Shown here piece after piece: positions 26,496 to 35,210 of a stretch of 64,000 bases of DNA. Below the pieces are notes generated by a model. It made no database searches and had not been told where the DNA came from. It was given only the letters and a program-made list of their open reading frames with translations. The number at the start of each line of letters is the position of its first letter. Position 1 is the first letter of the stretch. This DNA is from Asinibacterium sp. OR53 (lineage in GTDB: Bacteria; Bacteroidota; Bacteroidia; Chitinophagales; Chitinophagaceae). Position numbers and translations under genes: made by a program. The stretch is taken from NCBI RefSeq assembly GCF_000515315.1, contig NZ_KI911562.1:1384505-1448504 (forward strand), in the 5' to 3' direction.

Positions 26496-27677
26496 TTAAA
26501 TTTTATATTCCATTTCGGGATGGCGTTCAAAATTTTTGGTATGATCGAATAAATAACGATAAGTTATCATCCTTCTGCTCGGAACGCCTCCCAGGCTTTT
26601 GTAAACATTGAGCATTTTCGGATTCCATTCGCCTGCCCAGCCCATCTCATATTCTTCGTACCAGCCTTTGTTCTGGATGAGCAGGGCCGATTCATAGATC
26701 ATAAAGCTGTCAATGCCGAGCGACTGGTACTTGGGCACCACGCCAAAAGCGAGCCCGGTTAACCGCTTGTTGATGCCTCTTTTCTTCAGCCACAACAAAT
26801 GCAGTTTTTGCAGGAGACCGAATTTGCCACTGAAATGTTTGAAGTACTGGTTCACATCGGGAATATTGATGAACATGGCAATGGGATCTTCTTTGTAGTA
26901 AGCAAACCAAACAACCCGTTCATCCATGATGGGCTTCATGGATTTGAATAGTTTGAGCACCTGTTCTTTGGTGATCTCCTTTCCTTCTCCATGCTGCGCC
27001 CATGCTGCATTGTACACGGTAGCGAAATCGCCTGCGTATTTTTCCAGTTCGTTGAGGTTAACATGCTTTGCCACATACCCCGGTTTGGCCTTGAATTTGG
27101 CATGGCGTTCCGGGAAACGAGGTGGCAAAGGATCATCCACTTTCATGGAATAATAAAACTGGTTGTAATAATTCTGAAAGCCATATCCTTCAAACAATTG
27201 CTCATAATAAGGCGGGTTGAAAGACATACCGTACATAGGTTCTTTATCGAATCCTTCTGCCATCAGCCCCCACCATTTATCTCTGTCGCCAAAATTGATA
27301 GGCCCGTCCATTGCTTCCATGCCTTTCGACTGCAGCCATGTTTTGGCTGCATCGAACAGTATATTGGCTGCCTGCTGGTCGTTGATGCAATCGAAATATC
27401 CGATGCCTCCTGTTGGAAAATCTGTTCCCTTGTTGATGTATTTAGTATTGGTAAAAGCGGCGATACGGCCAATAGGCTGATCCTGCTCATCCCTTAATAT
27501 CCAACGATGCGCTTCTCCATATTTGAAATTTTTGTTTTTGGCTGGATCAAATACATCGTTTACCTCTTTATCAAGCGGCCTGATATAACAAGGGTTACCC
27601 TGGTTCATCAGGACATTCACCCTTAGGAAATCATTGACCGTTGTTTTATCTTTTACGGTTATCAGGCGCATGAACAA
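26496..27677 (-). CDS. GNAT-like N-acyltransferase domain protein
   Basis: 393 residues, start MFMRLITV (27677) or MRLITV (27671). An N-terminal mixed domain (HRWILRDEQDQPIGRIAAFT) resembles a GNAT fold; the middle has DGPINFGDRDKWWGLMAEGF and GMSFNPPYYEQLFEGYGFQ; the C-terminus has LTGLAFGVVPKYQSLGIDSF, a likely acyl-CoA binding loop, and EYEMGWAGEWNPKMLNVYKS. Proteins of this type are widespread in Bacteroidota, with unknown substrate. Monocistronic by position, separated from dnaX by element B. Confidence 0.7.
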   Translation of the reverse strand: MFMRLITVKDKTTVNDFLRVNVLMNQGNPCYIRPLDKEVNDVFDPAKNKNFKYGEAHRWILRDEQDQPIGRIAAFTNTKYINKGTDFPTGGIGYFDCINDQQAANILFDAAKTWLQSKGMEAMDGPINFGDRDKWWGLMAEGFDKEPMYGMSFNPPYYEQLFEGYGFQNYYNQFYYSMKVDDPLPPRFPERHAKFKAKPGYVAKHVNLNELEKYAGDFATVYNAAWAQHGEGKEITKEQVLKLFKSMKPIMDERVVWFAYYKEDPIAMFINIPDVNQYFKHFSGKFGLLQKLHLLWLKKRGINKRLTGLAFGVVPKYQSLGIDSFMIYESALLIQNKGWYEEYEMGWAGEWNPKMLNVYKSLGGVPSRRMITYRYLFDHTKNFERHPEMEYKI

Positions 27678-27730
27678 AAATTTATGCTGAACAATTGTGT
27701 TTAGCGAATGTACTGAAGTAGTGATTGTTG

Positions 27731-29332
27731 TTACAGGAAAAGTTTCTCTTCCATTTTTTTATCATGCCCGTATATGTCCTTGCGGAAATTCAATTGTCCG
27801 TTTTTGTCAACCCAGGCGGTGAAATACGTAATGAAAACAGGAACGCCTTTGCTGAGTGGTACCCATTTTTCTTTGGGTTGGTGCATTGCAGAATCAATCT
27901 TCACTTCAGTCCAGCTGGTATCGGAACGAAGCAGGTATTGTGCAAATTTTTTAGGCTCACCCAGCCTGATACAACCGTGGCTGAAACTCCGGCTGGATTG
28001 CGTGAACAACTCACGGTTAGGCGTATCGTGAAAATAAATGTTGTAATTGTTGGGGAAGAGGAATTTGACCAGCCCTAATGAATTAGGCCCGCCCGGTTTC
28101 TGGCGGATATTGGGAACAGGCCCAGTCTTACCGTAAATTTCCATGTGGTTCTTAGCGAGGTAATCGGGATTCTTTTGAATTGCGGGCAGTATCTCTTTTT
28201 TTACGATGCTTTCTGGTACGTTCCAATATGGACTGAATACAATATACTTCAGCTTACCAGTGAAAATAACGGTGCTGTTGGCCGATGTTCCTACGATCAC
28301 ATTCATATCGAATTGAAGATGGCCGCTGTCGAATACATGCATTTTGTATTCGGGTATGTTCACCAATATATAATTGGTGTCTTTTTCAGCGGGCATCCAG
28401 CGTACCCTTTCAATGTTGATGGATATCTGCCGTGCGCGCTGTTTAAGCGGCACATTCAGTTCTTCCAGCATTTTATTGCCAATGATGCCATCTACGCTGA
28501 GTCCCATTCTTCGTTGAAAAGATTTCACAGCGCGCAACAAGGTAGTATCGAAAAGCGGGGTGCTGTCGTTATGTGCAAGATCGCCAAACAGGGCAAGCCT
28601 CGTCTTGATCTTTAGAATGCTTTCGGAAGAATCTTTCCTGCGTAATGGCTTCGATAAGTAAGCAACAGAATCTGGTTCCGGCGTTTTGCTCAGTTGAGAA
28701 TAAACTGCAAGAAAATGCTGCAGCTTCTCATATTGCGGGTTGAGCGGAGCGTATGCTTCTGCTTCGGCAGTCTTGTTGCGAATAGCAGAGTCGAGGAGCG
28801 CAGTGATGTTGATCTTTTTGCGAGGGATGAACCAACCCAGTTCCGCAGCGTCGATATCGCTGCCCTTGTACACTTTAGAAGCATAGCGGAAGAACTGACC
28901 GGTAAGGAGTAACTCGGTCTTCATTACCAGTGAATCGCTGTGTTGCGGATAGAATTTTTTGTTGACGAAACCATTGTACAATTGGGCAAGCCGCGCATTG
29001 TAAATTGAACTGTCATCGAACTGACTGATATAATTGTTTTGCAGGTTGATGAAATTATACGCTTGCTCAGTGAGTCCTGTTGAGTCGAACCAGGCGAACT
29101 CATAATTGCGGTGTTTGTAAAAATCATTGAACTGCTCGGTATAGGCAGCATAGTCGGGGTTAGTGGCAATGAAATGATTCAATTCTCCGTTCTCAAGGAA
29201 CAATGTATTGAACGAAGTGACATGGGTAATGCTCGTATCCCTGTTGACGGGATTTTTTTTCTTTCGGATATTGTTGCATCCCCAATAAACAAGCGCAGTA
29301 AGGCACAGGGCCGGGATCACATAACACTTCAT
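27731..29332 (-). CDS. L,D-transpeptidase, YcbB-like
   Basis: 533 residues. The N-terminus (CLTALVYWGCNN) is a likely lipoprotein signal with Cys about residue 19. A peptidoglycan-binding repeat (VKSFQRRMGLSVDGIIGNKM) precedes the YkuD catalytic domain (NIPEYKMHVFDS to FSHGCIRLGEP), with the catalytic Cys at about residue 455 in SHGCIRLG. It makes 3-3 cross-links or attaches proteins to peptidoglycan in the periplasm. It follows rsmE by 37 bases in the dnaB-rsmE direction. Confidence 0.92.
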   Translation of the reverse strand: MKCYVIPALCLTALVYWGCNNIRKKKNPVNRDTSITHVTSFNTLFLENGELNHFIATNPDYAAYTEQFNDFYKHRNYEFAWFDSTGLTEQAYNFINLQNNYISQFDDSSIYNARLAQLYNGFVNKKFYPQHSDSLVMKTELLLTGQFFRYASKVYKGSDIDAAELGWFIPRKKINITALLDSAIRNKTAEAEAYAPLNPQYEKLQHFLAVYSQLSKTPEPDSVAYLSKPLRRKDSSESILKIKTRLALFGDLAHNDSTPLFDTTLLRAVKSFQRRMGLSVDGIIGNKMLEELNVPLKQRARQISINIERVRWMPAEKDTNYILVNIPEYKMHVFDSGHLQFDMNVIVGTSANSTVIFTGKLKYIVFSPYWNVPESIVKKEILPAIQKNPDYLAKNHMEIYGKTGPVPNIRQKPGGPNSLGLVKFLFPNNYNIYFHDTPNRELFTQSSRSFSHGCIRLGEPKKFAQYLLRSDTSWTEVKIDSAMHQPKEKWVPLSKGVPVFITYFTAWVDKNGQLNFRKDIYGHDKKMEEKLFL

Positions 29333-29369
29333 AGATTGAATATATGGATTCTTTACATATAAAAGTAGG

Positions 29370-30071
29370 CTATTTATTCACGAGCAGCGTAGCAGCTACC
29401 ACACCTGCCGTTTCGGTGCGCAGCCTGGTTTCTCCAAGGGTAACCGGCAGGTAATGATGGTTCATCGCTGTCTTGATTTCATGGGGGGTGAAATCGCCTT
29501 CCGGACCAATGAGTATTTGCGCGTCGCTGAAAGGAGGGAGTTCTGTGATGCTGTTCCTCGCATCGTCTTCACAATGCGCTACCAGCCGGAGTCCGTATGC
29601 AGTAGATACCAGCACTTCTTTGAAAGGAGCGGGTTCGCGCAGTGTGGGCAGCCATACCTGCTGACTTTGCAGCATAGCCGATACCAGTATTTGTTTCATC
29701 CGGTCGATACGAAAGCGGGTATGTTCCGTTCGCTCGCAGAGCAGGGGGATGATCTCGCTTACGCCGATCTCGGTGGCTTTTTCCAGGAACCATTCAAAGC
29801 GCGCCGGGTTTTTTAGCAGTGAAACAGCGATACTTATTTTTTTAAGATGACGGGGCGATAAGAGTTCTTCCTCAATCAGCGCTACGGCTTTCTTTTTGTC
29901 TTCACTTAGTATACGTGCTTTGAACAGTGCTCCTTTGCCATTGGTAAGTTGCAATTGCTCACCTGTCTTCATGCGCAATACCTGTATGCAATGCTTGCTG
30001 GTTTCTTCGCTCAATTGGAAGTGCCCGTTAGACGATGCAAGTAACGGCTCATAAAAAAATGGAAGGGTCAT
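29370..30071 (-). CDS. rsmE: 16S rRNA (uracil1498-N3)-methyltransferase
   Basis: 233 residues. The SPOUT knot is visible in KNPARFEWFLEKATEIGVSE, ILIGPEGDFTPHEI and VTLGETRLRTETAGVVAATL; the N-terminal PUA-like part includes HCIQVLRMKTGEQLQLTNGKG. It methylates U1498 of 16S rRNA. It starts 3 bases after the dnaB stop and is surely in the same transcript. Confidence 0.96.
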   Translation of the reverse strand: MTLPFFYEPLLASSNGHFQLSEETSKHCIQVLRMKTGEQLQLTNGKGALFKARILSEDKKKAVALIEEELLSPRHLKKISIAVSLLKNPARFEWFLEKATEIGVSEIIPLLCERTEHTRFRIDRMKQILVSAMLQSQQVWLPTLREPAPFKEVLVSTAYGLRLVAHCEDDARNSITELPPFSDAQILIGPEGDFTPHEIKTAMNHHYLPVTLGETRLRTETAGVVAATLLVNK

Positions 30072-30074
30072 GGT

Positions 30075-31646
30075 TTAAAATGGAGCTTCATTGTCGAATC
30101 CATCGTCAAAGTTACCACCATTCATCTTACTGCCTTTCTGAATGAAGAATTTGCTGCCTTCGTTTCCGCCGGCGCCTGGTGCGCCGCCCTGCGGAGCGAT
30201 GGGTTTCCAACTGCCGCCACCGAATCCGCCACCATCGTCTCCCCATTCCTCGAATTTCTGTATCTCCAGCTTGGCGCGCAGCTTGATGGTTTCGAGTGAA
30301 CCGTTCCGGTGCTTGGCTATGCGTACATGGGTTTCGCCCTGGGTGCTTTCGCCCTGTTCATTGCTGGATATCTCGTAGTATTCGGGCCTGTAAATGAACA
30401 TCACCATATCGGCATCCTGTTCAATGGCGCCCGATTCGCGGAGGTCACTGAGCTGAGGCATCTTGCTTTCCTTCCTGGTTTCTACCGCACGGCTCAACTG
30501 GCTGAGGGCAATGATGGGAATATTCAGTTCTTTGGCCAGGGCCTTGAGATTCCGAGAAATGGTACTGATCTCCTGTTCACGGTTGCTGCCCCGGTCGCCG
30601 ATGCCGCTCATCAACTGCAGGTAGTCGATGATGATGAGTCCCACCTGGTGCTTGTTCACCAGCCTCCGGGCTTTGGCCCTGAATTCAAACACGTTCAGCG
30701 CAGCCGTATCATCGATGAAGATGGGCGCTGTTTCGAGTTTTTTAACGCCCTTGGTATGCAATTGCTGGTATTCGTATTCTTCCAGTTTGCCCCGGCTAAT
30801 TTTCTCCATCTTGATCTCACTCTCGGCACTCAATATCCTTTGCACCAGCTGGCCGGCGCCCATTTCCAATGAAAAGAAAGCCACCGGAGTAGGTTTGGTG
30901 GGATGCAAAGCGGCATTGCGGGCCAGGTTGAGGGCGAATGCGGTTTTACCCACGGCTGGACGGGCAGCCAGGATGATGAGGTCGGTATTCTGCCATCCGT
31001 AAGTAACGCGGTCGAGTGTACCGAAACCGCTGGGAACACCGGAAATATCGTCTGTTTTGGTACGGAGCTCGTCGATCCGGTTGATGGTTTTGGCCAGTAC
31101 ATTGCCAATATCTTCAAAGTTCTTCTTGAGGTAATTGTTGGTGATGTTGAACATCTTGGTCTCGCTGTCGTCGAGCAGGTCGAATACATCGGTACTATCT
31201 TCGTAAGCATCACCAATGATTTCCCCGCTGATGCGGATCAGTTCGCGCTGGATGAATTTCTGCAGTACAATGCGGGCGTGGGCATCGATATTGGCAGTAG
31301 ATACAACGGCATTGGTCAGTTTGGTTACGTAATAAGGGCCGCCTACGATATCCAGCTTCTCCTGCATTTTCAGCTCTTCCACCACCGTAAGGATGTCAAT
31401 GGGCATGCTCTTTTGCTGCAGGCTCTGCATGGCCCTGAAGATCAGTTGGTTTGCTTCTACATAAAAACACTCGGGTTTGATGATCTCGGTAACGGTATCA
31501 AAAGCGCTTTTTTCCAGCATGATGGCGCCTAATACGGCCTCTTCCAGCTCTTTTGCCTGGGGAGGTACCTTTCCGTATACCATGGTGCTCATGTCGATCG
31601 AAGTCTTTCTCCTCTTCCGGTCTTTATTCAAGCTTGTCAGGTCCAT
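30075..31646 (-). CDS. dnaB: Replicative DNA helicase DnaB
   Basis: 523 residues. The N-terminal domain (PPQAKELEEAVLGAIMLEKS) and RecA-type core with Walker A ARPAVGKTAF, IIIDYLQLMSG and RDLRESGAIEQDAD-like motif LSDLRESGAIEQDADMVMFI are complete. It is the hexameric fork helicase. The C-terminus carries an extra Gly-rich tail (after FEEWGDDGGGFGG) ending in an acidic/aromatic tip, NFDDGFDNEAPF, unlike E. coli DnaB and reminiscent of an SSB-type tip. First gene of an operon with rsmE and the L,D-transpeptidase. Confidence 0.97.
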   Translation of the reverse strand: MDLTSLNKDRKRRKTSIDMSTMVYGKVPPQAKELEEAVLGAIMLEKSAFDTVTEIIKPECFYVEANQLIFRAMQSLQQKSMPIDILTVVEELKMQEKLDIVGGPYYVTKLTNAVVSTANIDAHARIVLQKFIQRELIRISGEIIGDAYEDSTDVFDLLDDSETKMFNITNNYLKKNFEDIGNVLAKTINRIDELRTKTDDISGVPSGFGTLDRVTYGWQNTDLIILAARPAVGKTAFALNLARNAALHPTKPTPVAFFSLEMGAGQLVQRILSAESEIKMEKISRGKLEEYEYQQLHTKGVKKLETAPIFIDDTAALNVFEFRAKARRLVNKHQVGLIIIDYLQLMSGIGDRGSNREQEISTISRNLKALAKELNIPIIALSQLSRAVETRKESKMPQLSDLRESGAIEQDADMVMFIYRPEYYEISSNEQGESTQGETHVRIAKHRNGSLETIKLRAKLEIQKFEEWGDDGGGFGGGSWKPIAPQGGAPGAGGNEGSKFFIQKGSKMNGGNFDDGFDNEAPF

Positions 31647-32029
31647 AAGTCGTCTTTTCCTCGATTTTTTAGTTAGTAAGTGATTGTCTCCCGGACTATT
31701 TACTTCGACCCTTCGCCCATGTTACGGAATTGTTACCAACGAAGTAAGGGGGAGCGAATATGGGGTAAGAAATCGGGTTCTGAAAATTTTTTTTGCTGTA
31801 TATTCATCCACATCTTTTCACATTCCTGTGCACACCATTCAGGGAGCTGTTCACACAATTTACTAAGGTTATCCACTAAAATCAAAAGTTTTCCGACGCC
31901 AGGCCGAGGAAATGCACAGAGGGATGTGCGTAAAGATTTATACAAAAAACGGGCCTAATGATCCTGAAAAACCGTAATTGAGAAGACAGCCTATTTACCT
32001 ATTTTTGACGCCCGAAAAGAGCGAGCAAT
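31647..32029. other. 383-bp intergenic region with DnaA-box-like sites
   Basis: No gene fits here. Four words are one mismatch from the DnaA box TTATNCACA: TCATCCACA (31804-31812), TTATCCACT (31869-31877), TGTGCGTAA (31925-31933, reverse) and TTATACAAA (31938-31946), within 143 bases. An A/T-rich run is at 31784-31803. Divergent genes (dnaB minus, pheT plus) leave from it, so it also holds both promoters. An origin or a DnaA-regulated promoter is possible; neither is shown. Confidence 0.4.
31978..32007 (+). promoter_or_regulatory. Promoter of pheT
   Basis: TTG (31978-31980), 19-base gap, TATTTTTG (32000-32007): a full match to the Bacteroidota TTG/TAnnTTTG promoter, 22 bases before the pheT ATG. 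Confidence 0.75.
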
Positions 32030-34468
32030 ATGACGATTAGTTACAACTGGCTGAGTGAATACCTGCCTATCTCTGAGGTGGGTATGGCAGAGATACTGGC
32101 ACCTGAGAAATTAGCGAAGATCCTGACTTCCATCGGACTGGAAGTAGAAAGTATGGAGCGCCATGAGCGCGTCAAAGGCGGCCTCCAGGGGCTGGTTATT
32201 GGCGAAGTGCTCACCTGTGAACCCCATCCGAATGCCGATAAACTAAAAATTACCACCGTAAATACCGGTGAACCTGCCCCTCTACAGATTGTTTGTGGCG
32301 CTGCAAATGTGGCGGCAGGCCAGAAAGTGGTAGTGGCTACCGTGGGTACTACCATTTACCCAGCGACTGGAGAGCCGCTGGCCATGCGGGTAGCCAAGAT
32401 CAGGGGAGTGGAAAGCTACGGTATGATCTGTGCCGAAGATGAGATCGGGCTGGGAACCAGTCACGATGGTATCCTGGTGCTGCCTGAGAACCTGGTACCG
32501 GGCACGCCCGCTGCTGATTATTTCAAGCCTTACAACGACTGGGTTTACGAAATAGGCCTCACCCCCAACCGCATGGATGCCATGAGCCATTTTGGTGTGG
32601 CGAAAGATGTTTGCGCCTATCTCAGCCATCATCACCGCGAAGTAAGACCGGTGAGCCCCTTCACAGATACCTGGAAAACAGATAACCAGTCACTCCCTAT
32701 CAAGGTGGAGATTGAAAATACAGAGAGCTGCCGCCGTTATGCAGGTGTAAGTATTACCGGCGTTACCGTGAAAGAGTCACCGCAATGGTTAAAAGATAAA
32801 CTGGTTTCCATTGGCCAGCGACCCATCAACAATATCGTGGACATTACAAATTTCATTCTTCATGAAACAGGCCAACCACTGCATGCTTTTGATGCGGCGG
32901 CGATCACCGGCAATACCGTGATCGTTAAAAACCTGCCCGAGGGTACTGCCTTCACTACACTGGATGAAAAAGAACGCAAGCTGGGCGCTGATGATTTGAT
33001 GATTTGCAATGCCCGGGAAGGTATGTGTATCGCCGGTGTTTTTGGTGGTTTGAAAAGCGGCGTCAAAGAGAATACGCAGGCTATTTTCCTGGAAAGTGCC
33101 TGGTTCAATCCCGTTAGTATCCGCAAAACATCGGTGCGGCATGGTTTGCGGACCGATGCCGCTACCCGTTTTGAAAAAGGGGTAGATATCTCCAATACGG
33201 TGAATGTGCTGAAAAGAGCGGCTTTGATGATCAAAGAAATAGCAGGCGGACAAATATCGAGTGATATTGTAGATGTATATCCTCAGCCTTTGCCCAAAAC
33301 AGAAGTGGCGCTGAAGAATCATTACCTGAAAAAACTGAGCGGCAAGAATTATCATCCCGACAAAGTAAAAAGAATACTCACCGCCCTGGGTTTCGAGATT
33401 GTGAAAGAAGGGTTGGATGAATTGCTGGTAGCTGTTCCTTACAGCAAGCCGGATATCAGCATACCCGCTGATATTGTGGAAGAGATTGTGCGGATAGACG
33501 GGCTGGACAATATCGCCATCCCTTCATCGATCACGATCAGTCCGGCTGTGGATGCCCTGGGTGCAAAAGAAGCCTGGAAAGACAAGATGGCCAATTACCT
33601 GGTGGGACAAGGCTTTGCGGAGATACTTACCAATTCCATTACCAGCAGCAAGTATTTCGATGAAGCTACCCTGGCTACCACGGTGAAAATGATAAACAAC
33701 CTGAGCGCCGAACTGGATGTGCTGCGACCTTCCATGTTGGAAACAGGTTTGGAAACTATTGCGTATAATATCAACAGAAAAAATAACCACCTGCGTTTAT
33801 TCGAGTTTGGCAAGACTTATGCGGTAGATGCAGCGGGCGTTTACCAGGAGCCGGAACATCTTTGTCTTTACCTGACCGGTAAGCAGGGGGAAGATGGTTG
33901 GAGGGCCAGGGCGTCACAGCTTGACCTGTATGCTGCGAAAGGAATGGTATCAGCGCTGACCTCACTTTGCGGGTTAACCGATCTGCGTTTTACAAGGCCT
34001 AATGAAGGGACATTGTTGCTGGAGTTTTACCACGGCAAACAATTGCTGGGTACGCTGGAAGAAGTAAGCAGGAAGAAGTTGCAGGCTTTTGATCTTCGCC
34101 AGGATGTGTATTTCATCGATATACAGTTAACCGCTTTATTGAAAGCAGCTGGTAAGCAAAAGATCGTGTATAAGGAGGTGAACAAGTTCCCTGCCATGCA
34201 CCGTGATCTTGCCATGGTGGTAGACAGCGTTACTTCTTACGAAGCGATGGAAGCGGTAGTGCACAAGCTGAAGCTGCCGAGACTGAAAAACATGCAGCTC
34301 TTCGATGTGTTCGAGAGCGACAAACTGGGTGCCGGGAAAAAGTCGGTAGCCATCAGTTTTACTTTCATGGACGATGAAAAAACGCTGACCGATAAAGAAG
34401 TGGATGCGATGGTAGCAAAACTGGTACAAGGTTTGGAGAAAGAATTGGGCGCTGAAATCAGAAAATAA
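32030..34468 (+). CDS. pheT: Phenylalanine--tRNA ligase beta subunit
   Basis: 812 residues, full length. N-terminal domain with MTISYNWLSEYLPIS, tRNA-binding EMAP domain (LVIGEVLTCEPHPNADKLKI), the B3/B4 editing domain (INNIVDITNFILHETGQPLH), B5 domain, the catalytic-like core domain and the C-terminal FDX-ACB anticodon domain (YKEVNKFPAMHRDLAMVVD). With PheS, which is not in the window, it charges tRNA-Phe and edits Tyr-tRNA-Phe. Starts an eight-gene block, all on the plus strand, reaching the TonB receptor. Confidence 0.97.
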   Translation: MTISYNWLSEYLPISEVGMAEILAPEKLAKILTSIGLEVESMERHERVKGGLQGLVIGEVLTCEPHPNADKLKITTVNTGEPAPLQIVCGAANVAAGQKVVVATVGTTIYPATGEPLAMRVAKIRGVESYGMICAEDEIGLGTSHDGILVLPENLVPGTPAADYFKPYNDWVYEIGLTPNRMDAMSHFGVAKDVCAYLSHHHREVRPVSPFTDTWKTDNQSLPIKVEIENTESCRRYAGVSITGVTVKESPQWLKDKLVSIGQRPINNIVDITNFILHETGQPLHAFDAAAITGNTVIVKNLPEGTAFTTLDEKERKLGADDLMICNAREGMCIAGVFGGLKSGVKENTQAIFLESAWFNPVSIRKTSVRHGLRTDAATRFEKGVDISNTVNVLKRAALMIKEIAGGQISSDIVDVYPQPLPKTEVALKNHYLKKLSGKNYHPDKVKRILTALGFEIVKEGLDELLVAVPYSKPDISIPADIVEEIVRIDGLDNIAIPSSITISPAVDALGAKEAWKDKMANYLVGQGFAEILTNSITSSKYFDEATLATTVKMINNLSAELDVLRPSMLETGLETIAYNINRKNNHLRLFEFGKTYAVDAAGVYQEPEHLCLYLTGKQGEDGWRARASQLDLYAAKGMVSALTSLCGLTDLRFTRPNEGTLLLEFYHGKQLLGTLEEVSRKKLQAFDLRQDVYFIDIQLTALLKAAGKQKIVYKEVNKFPAMHRDLAMVVDSVTSYEAMEAVVHKLKLPRLKNMQLFDVFESDKLGAGKKSVAISFTFMDDEKTLTDKEVDAMVAKLVQGLEKELGAEIRK

Positions 34469-34506
34469 AACTACCTAACCCGATTATTTGGAAGTAACTT
34501 AGAGAG

Positions 34507-34803
34507 ATGGTTGATCTTGAGTCACAGATTAAAAACGTACAGGAGAAGTTGCATCAGTTGTTGCGACAGCAGCAATTATTGCAGAAAGAGAACCATCGCC
34601 TGAGAAGAGAGATAGACAGGGCAACCCAATTGAGCCAGGAAAAAGAAGACCTCGCTATGTTGCTGCAACAGCAGATGGATGCTTTGAAACTGGGCGGTGG
34701 CTCATCATCATCACGCAGTGAGGAGGATAAAGCGACGTTGGAAAAAAGGATCGACGGCTACCTGAAAGAGATCGATAAATGTCTTGCTTTACTGAATGCT
34801 TAA
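34507..34803 (+). CDS. Small coiled-coil protein before zapA
   Basis: 98 residues, almost wholly predicted coiled coil (VDLESQIKNVQEKLHQLLRQ to DLAMLLQQQMDALK), with a Ser-rich linker and a short C-terminal helix (KRIDGYLKEIDKCLALLNA). The zapA start follows 3 bases after its stop. By size, coiled-coil nature and position it could serve as a ZapB-like or ZapA-bridging partner at the division ring; this is inference, with no sequence match claimed. Confidence 0.75.
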   Translation: MVDLESQIKNVQEKLHQLLRQQQLLQKENHRLRREIDRATQLSQEKEDLAMLLQQQMDALKLGGGSSSSRSEEDKATLEKRIDGYLKEIDKCLALLNA

Positions 34804-34806
34804 ACC

Positions 34807-35106
34807 ATGCCAGAACTGATCCCCGTAAATATTGTCATTGCCGACCGCAGCTACCGGCTTCGTATCCAGTCGGAGGACGAAGAAGCTGTTCGTAAAACAG
34901 CGGCGCTCATCAACGATAAGATAGCCGAATTCCGCAGCAACCTCGCCGGGAAAGACATGCAGGACTATGTAGCCATGGTGCTGCTGTGGTTTGCTACCGA
35001 GCAAAACCAGTCGGGCATGGACCTGGTAAAATGGGGTGAAGCGGCAGCCGGACTATCATCCCTCGAAAAAATGCTGGATAAAGCCCTCTCTGAAAACCAG
35101 ATTTAA
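34807..35106 (+). CDS. zapA: Cell division protein ZapA
   Basis: 99 residues. The N-terminal domain (IPVNIVIADRSYRLRIQSED, EEAVRKTAALINDKIAEFRS) and C-terminal helix fit ZapA, which bundles FtsZ filaments at the division septum. It follows the coiled-coil gene by 3 bases and precedes rny. Confidence 0.88.
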   Translation: MPELIPVNIVIADRSYRLRIQSEDEEAVRKTAALINDKIAEFRSNLAGKDMQDYVAMVLLWFATEQNQSGMDLVKWGEAAAGLSSLEKMLDKALSENQI

Positions 35107-35210
35107 GGCACATCTTACTTATCTTCGCCGTCTATCATTTACTTATTGCAGGAAAATGAGATGTGATAAACACAACAGGATTGTGAACCATTTTAAAAAT
35201 CGCCAGAAAC

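Noticed and set aside
31684-31958. Short open frames in the dnaB-pheT gap (two overlapping, about 60-92 codons)
   Set aside because: No start context, no recognisable product, odd composition, and the region has better signs of regulatory or origin-like sequence.
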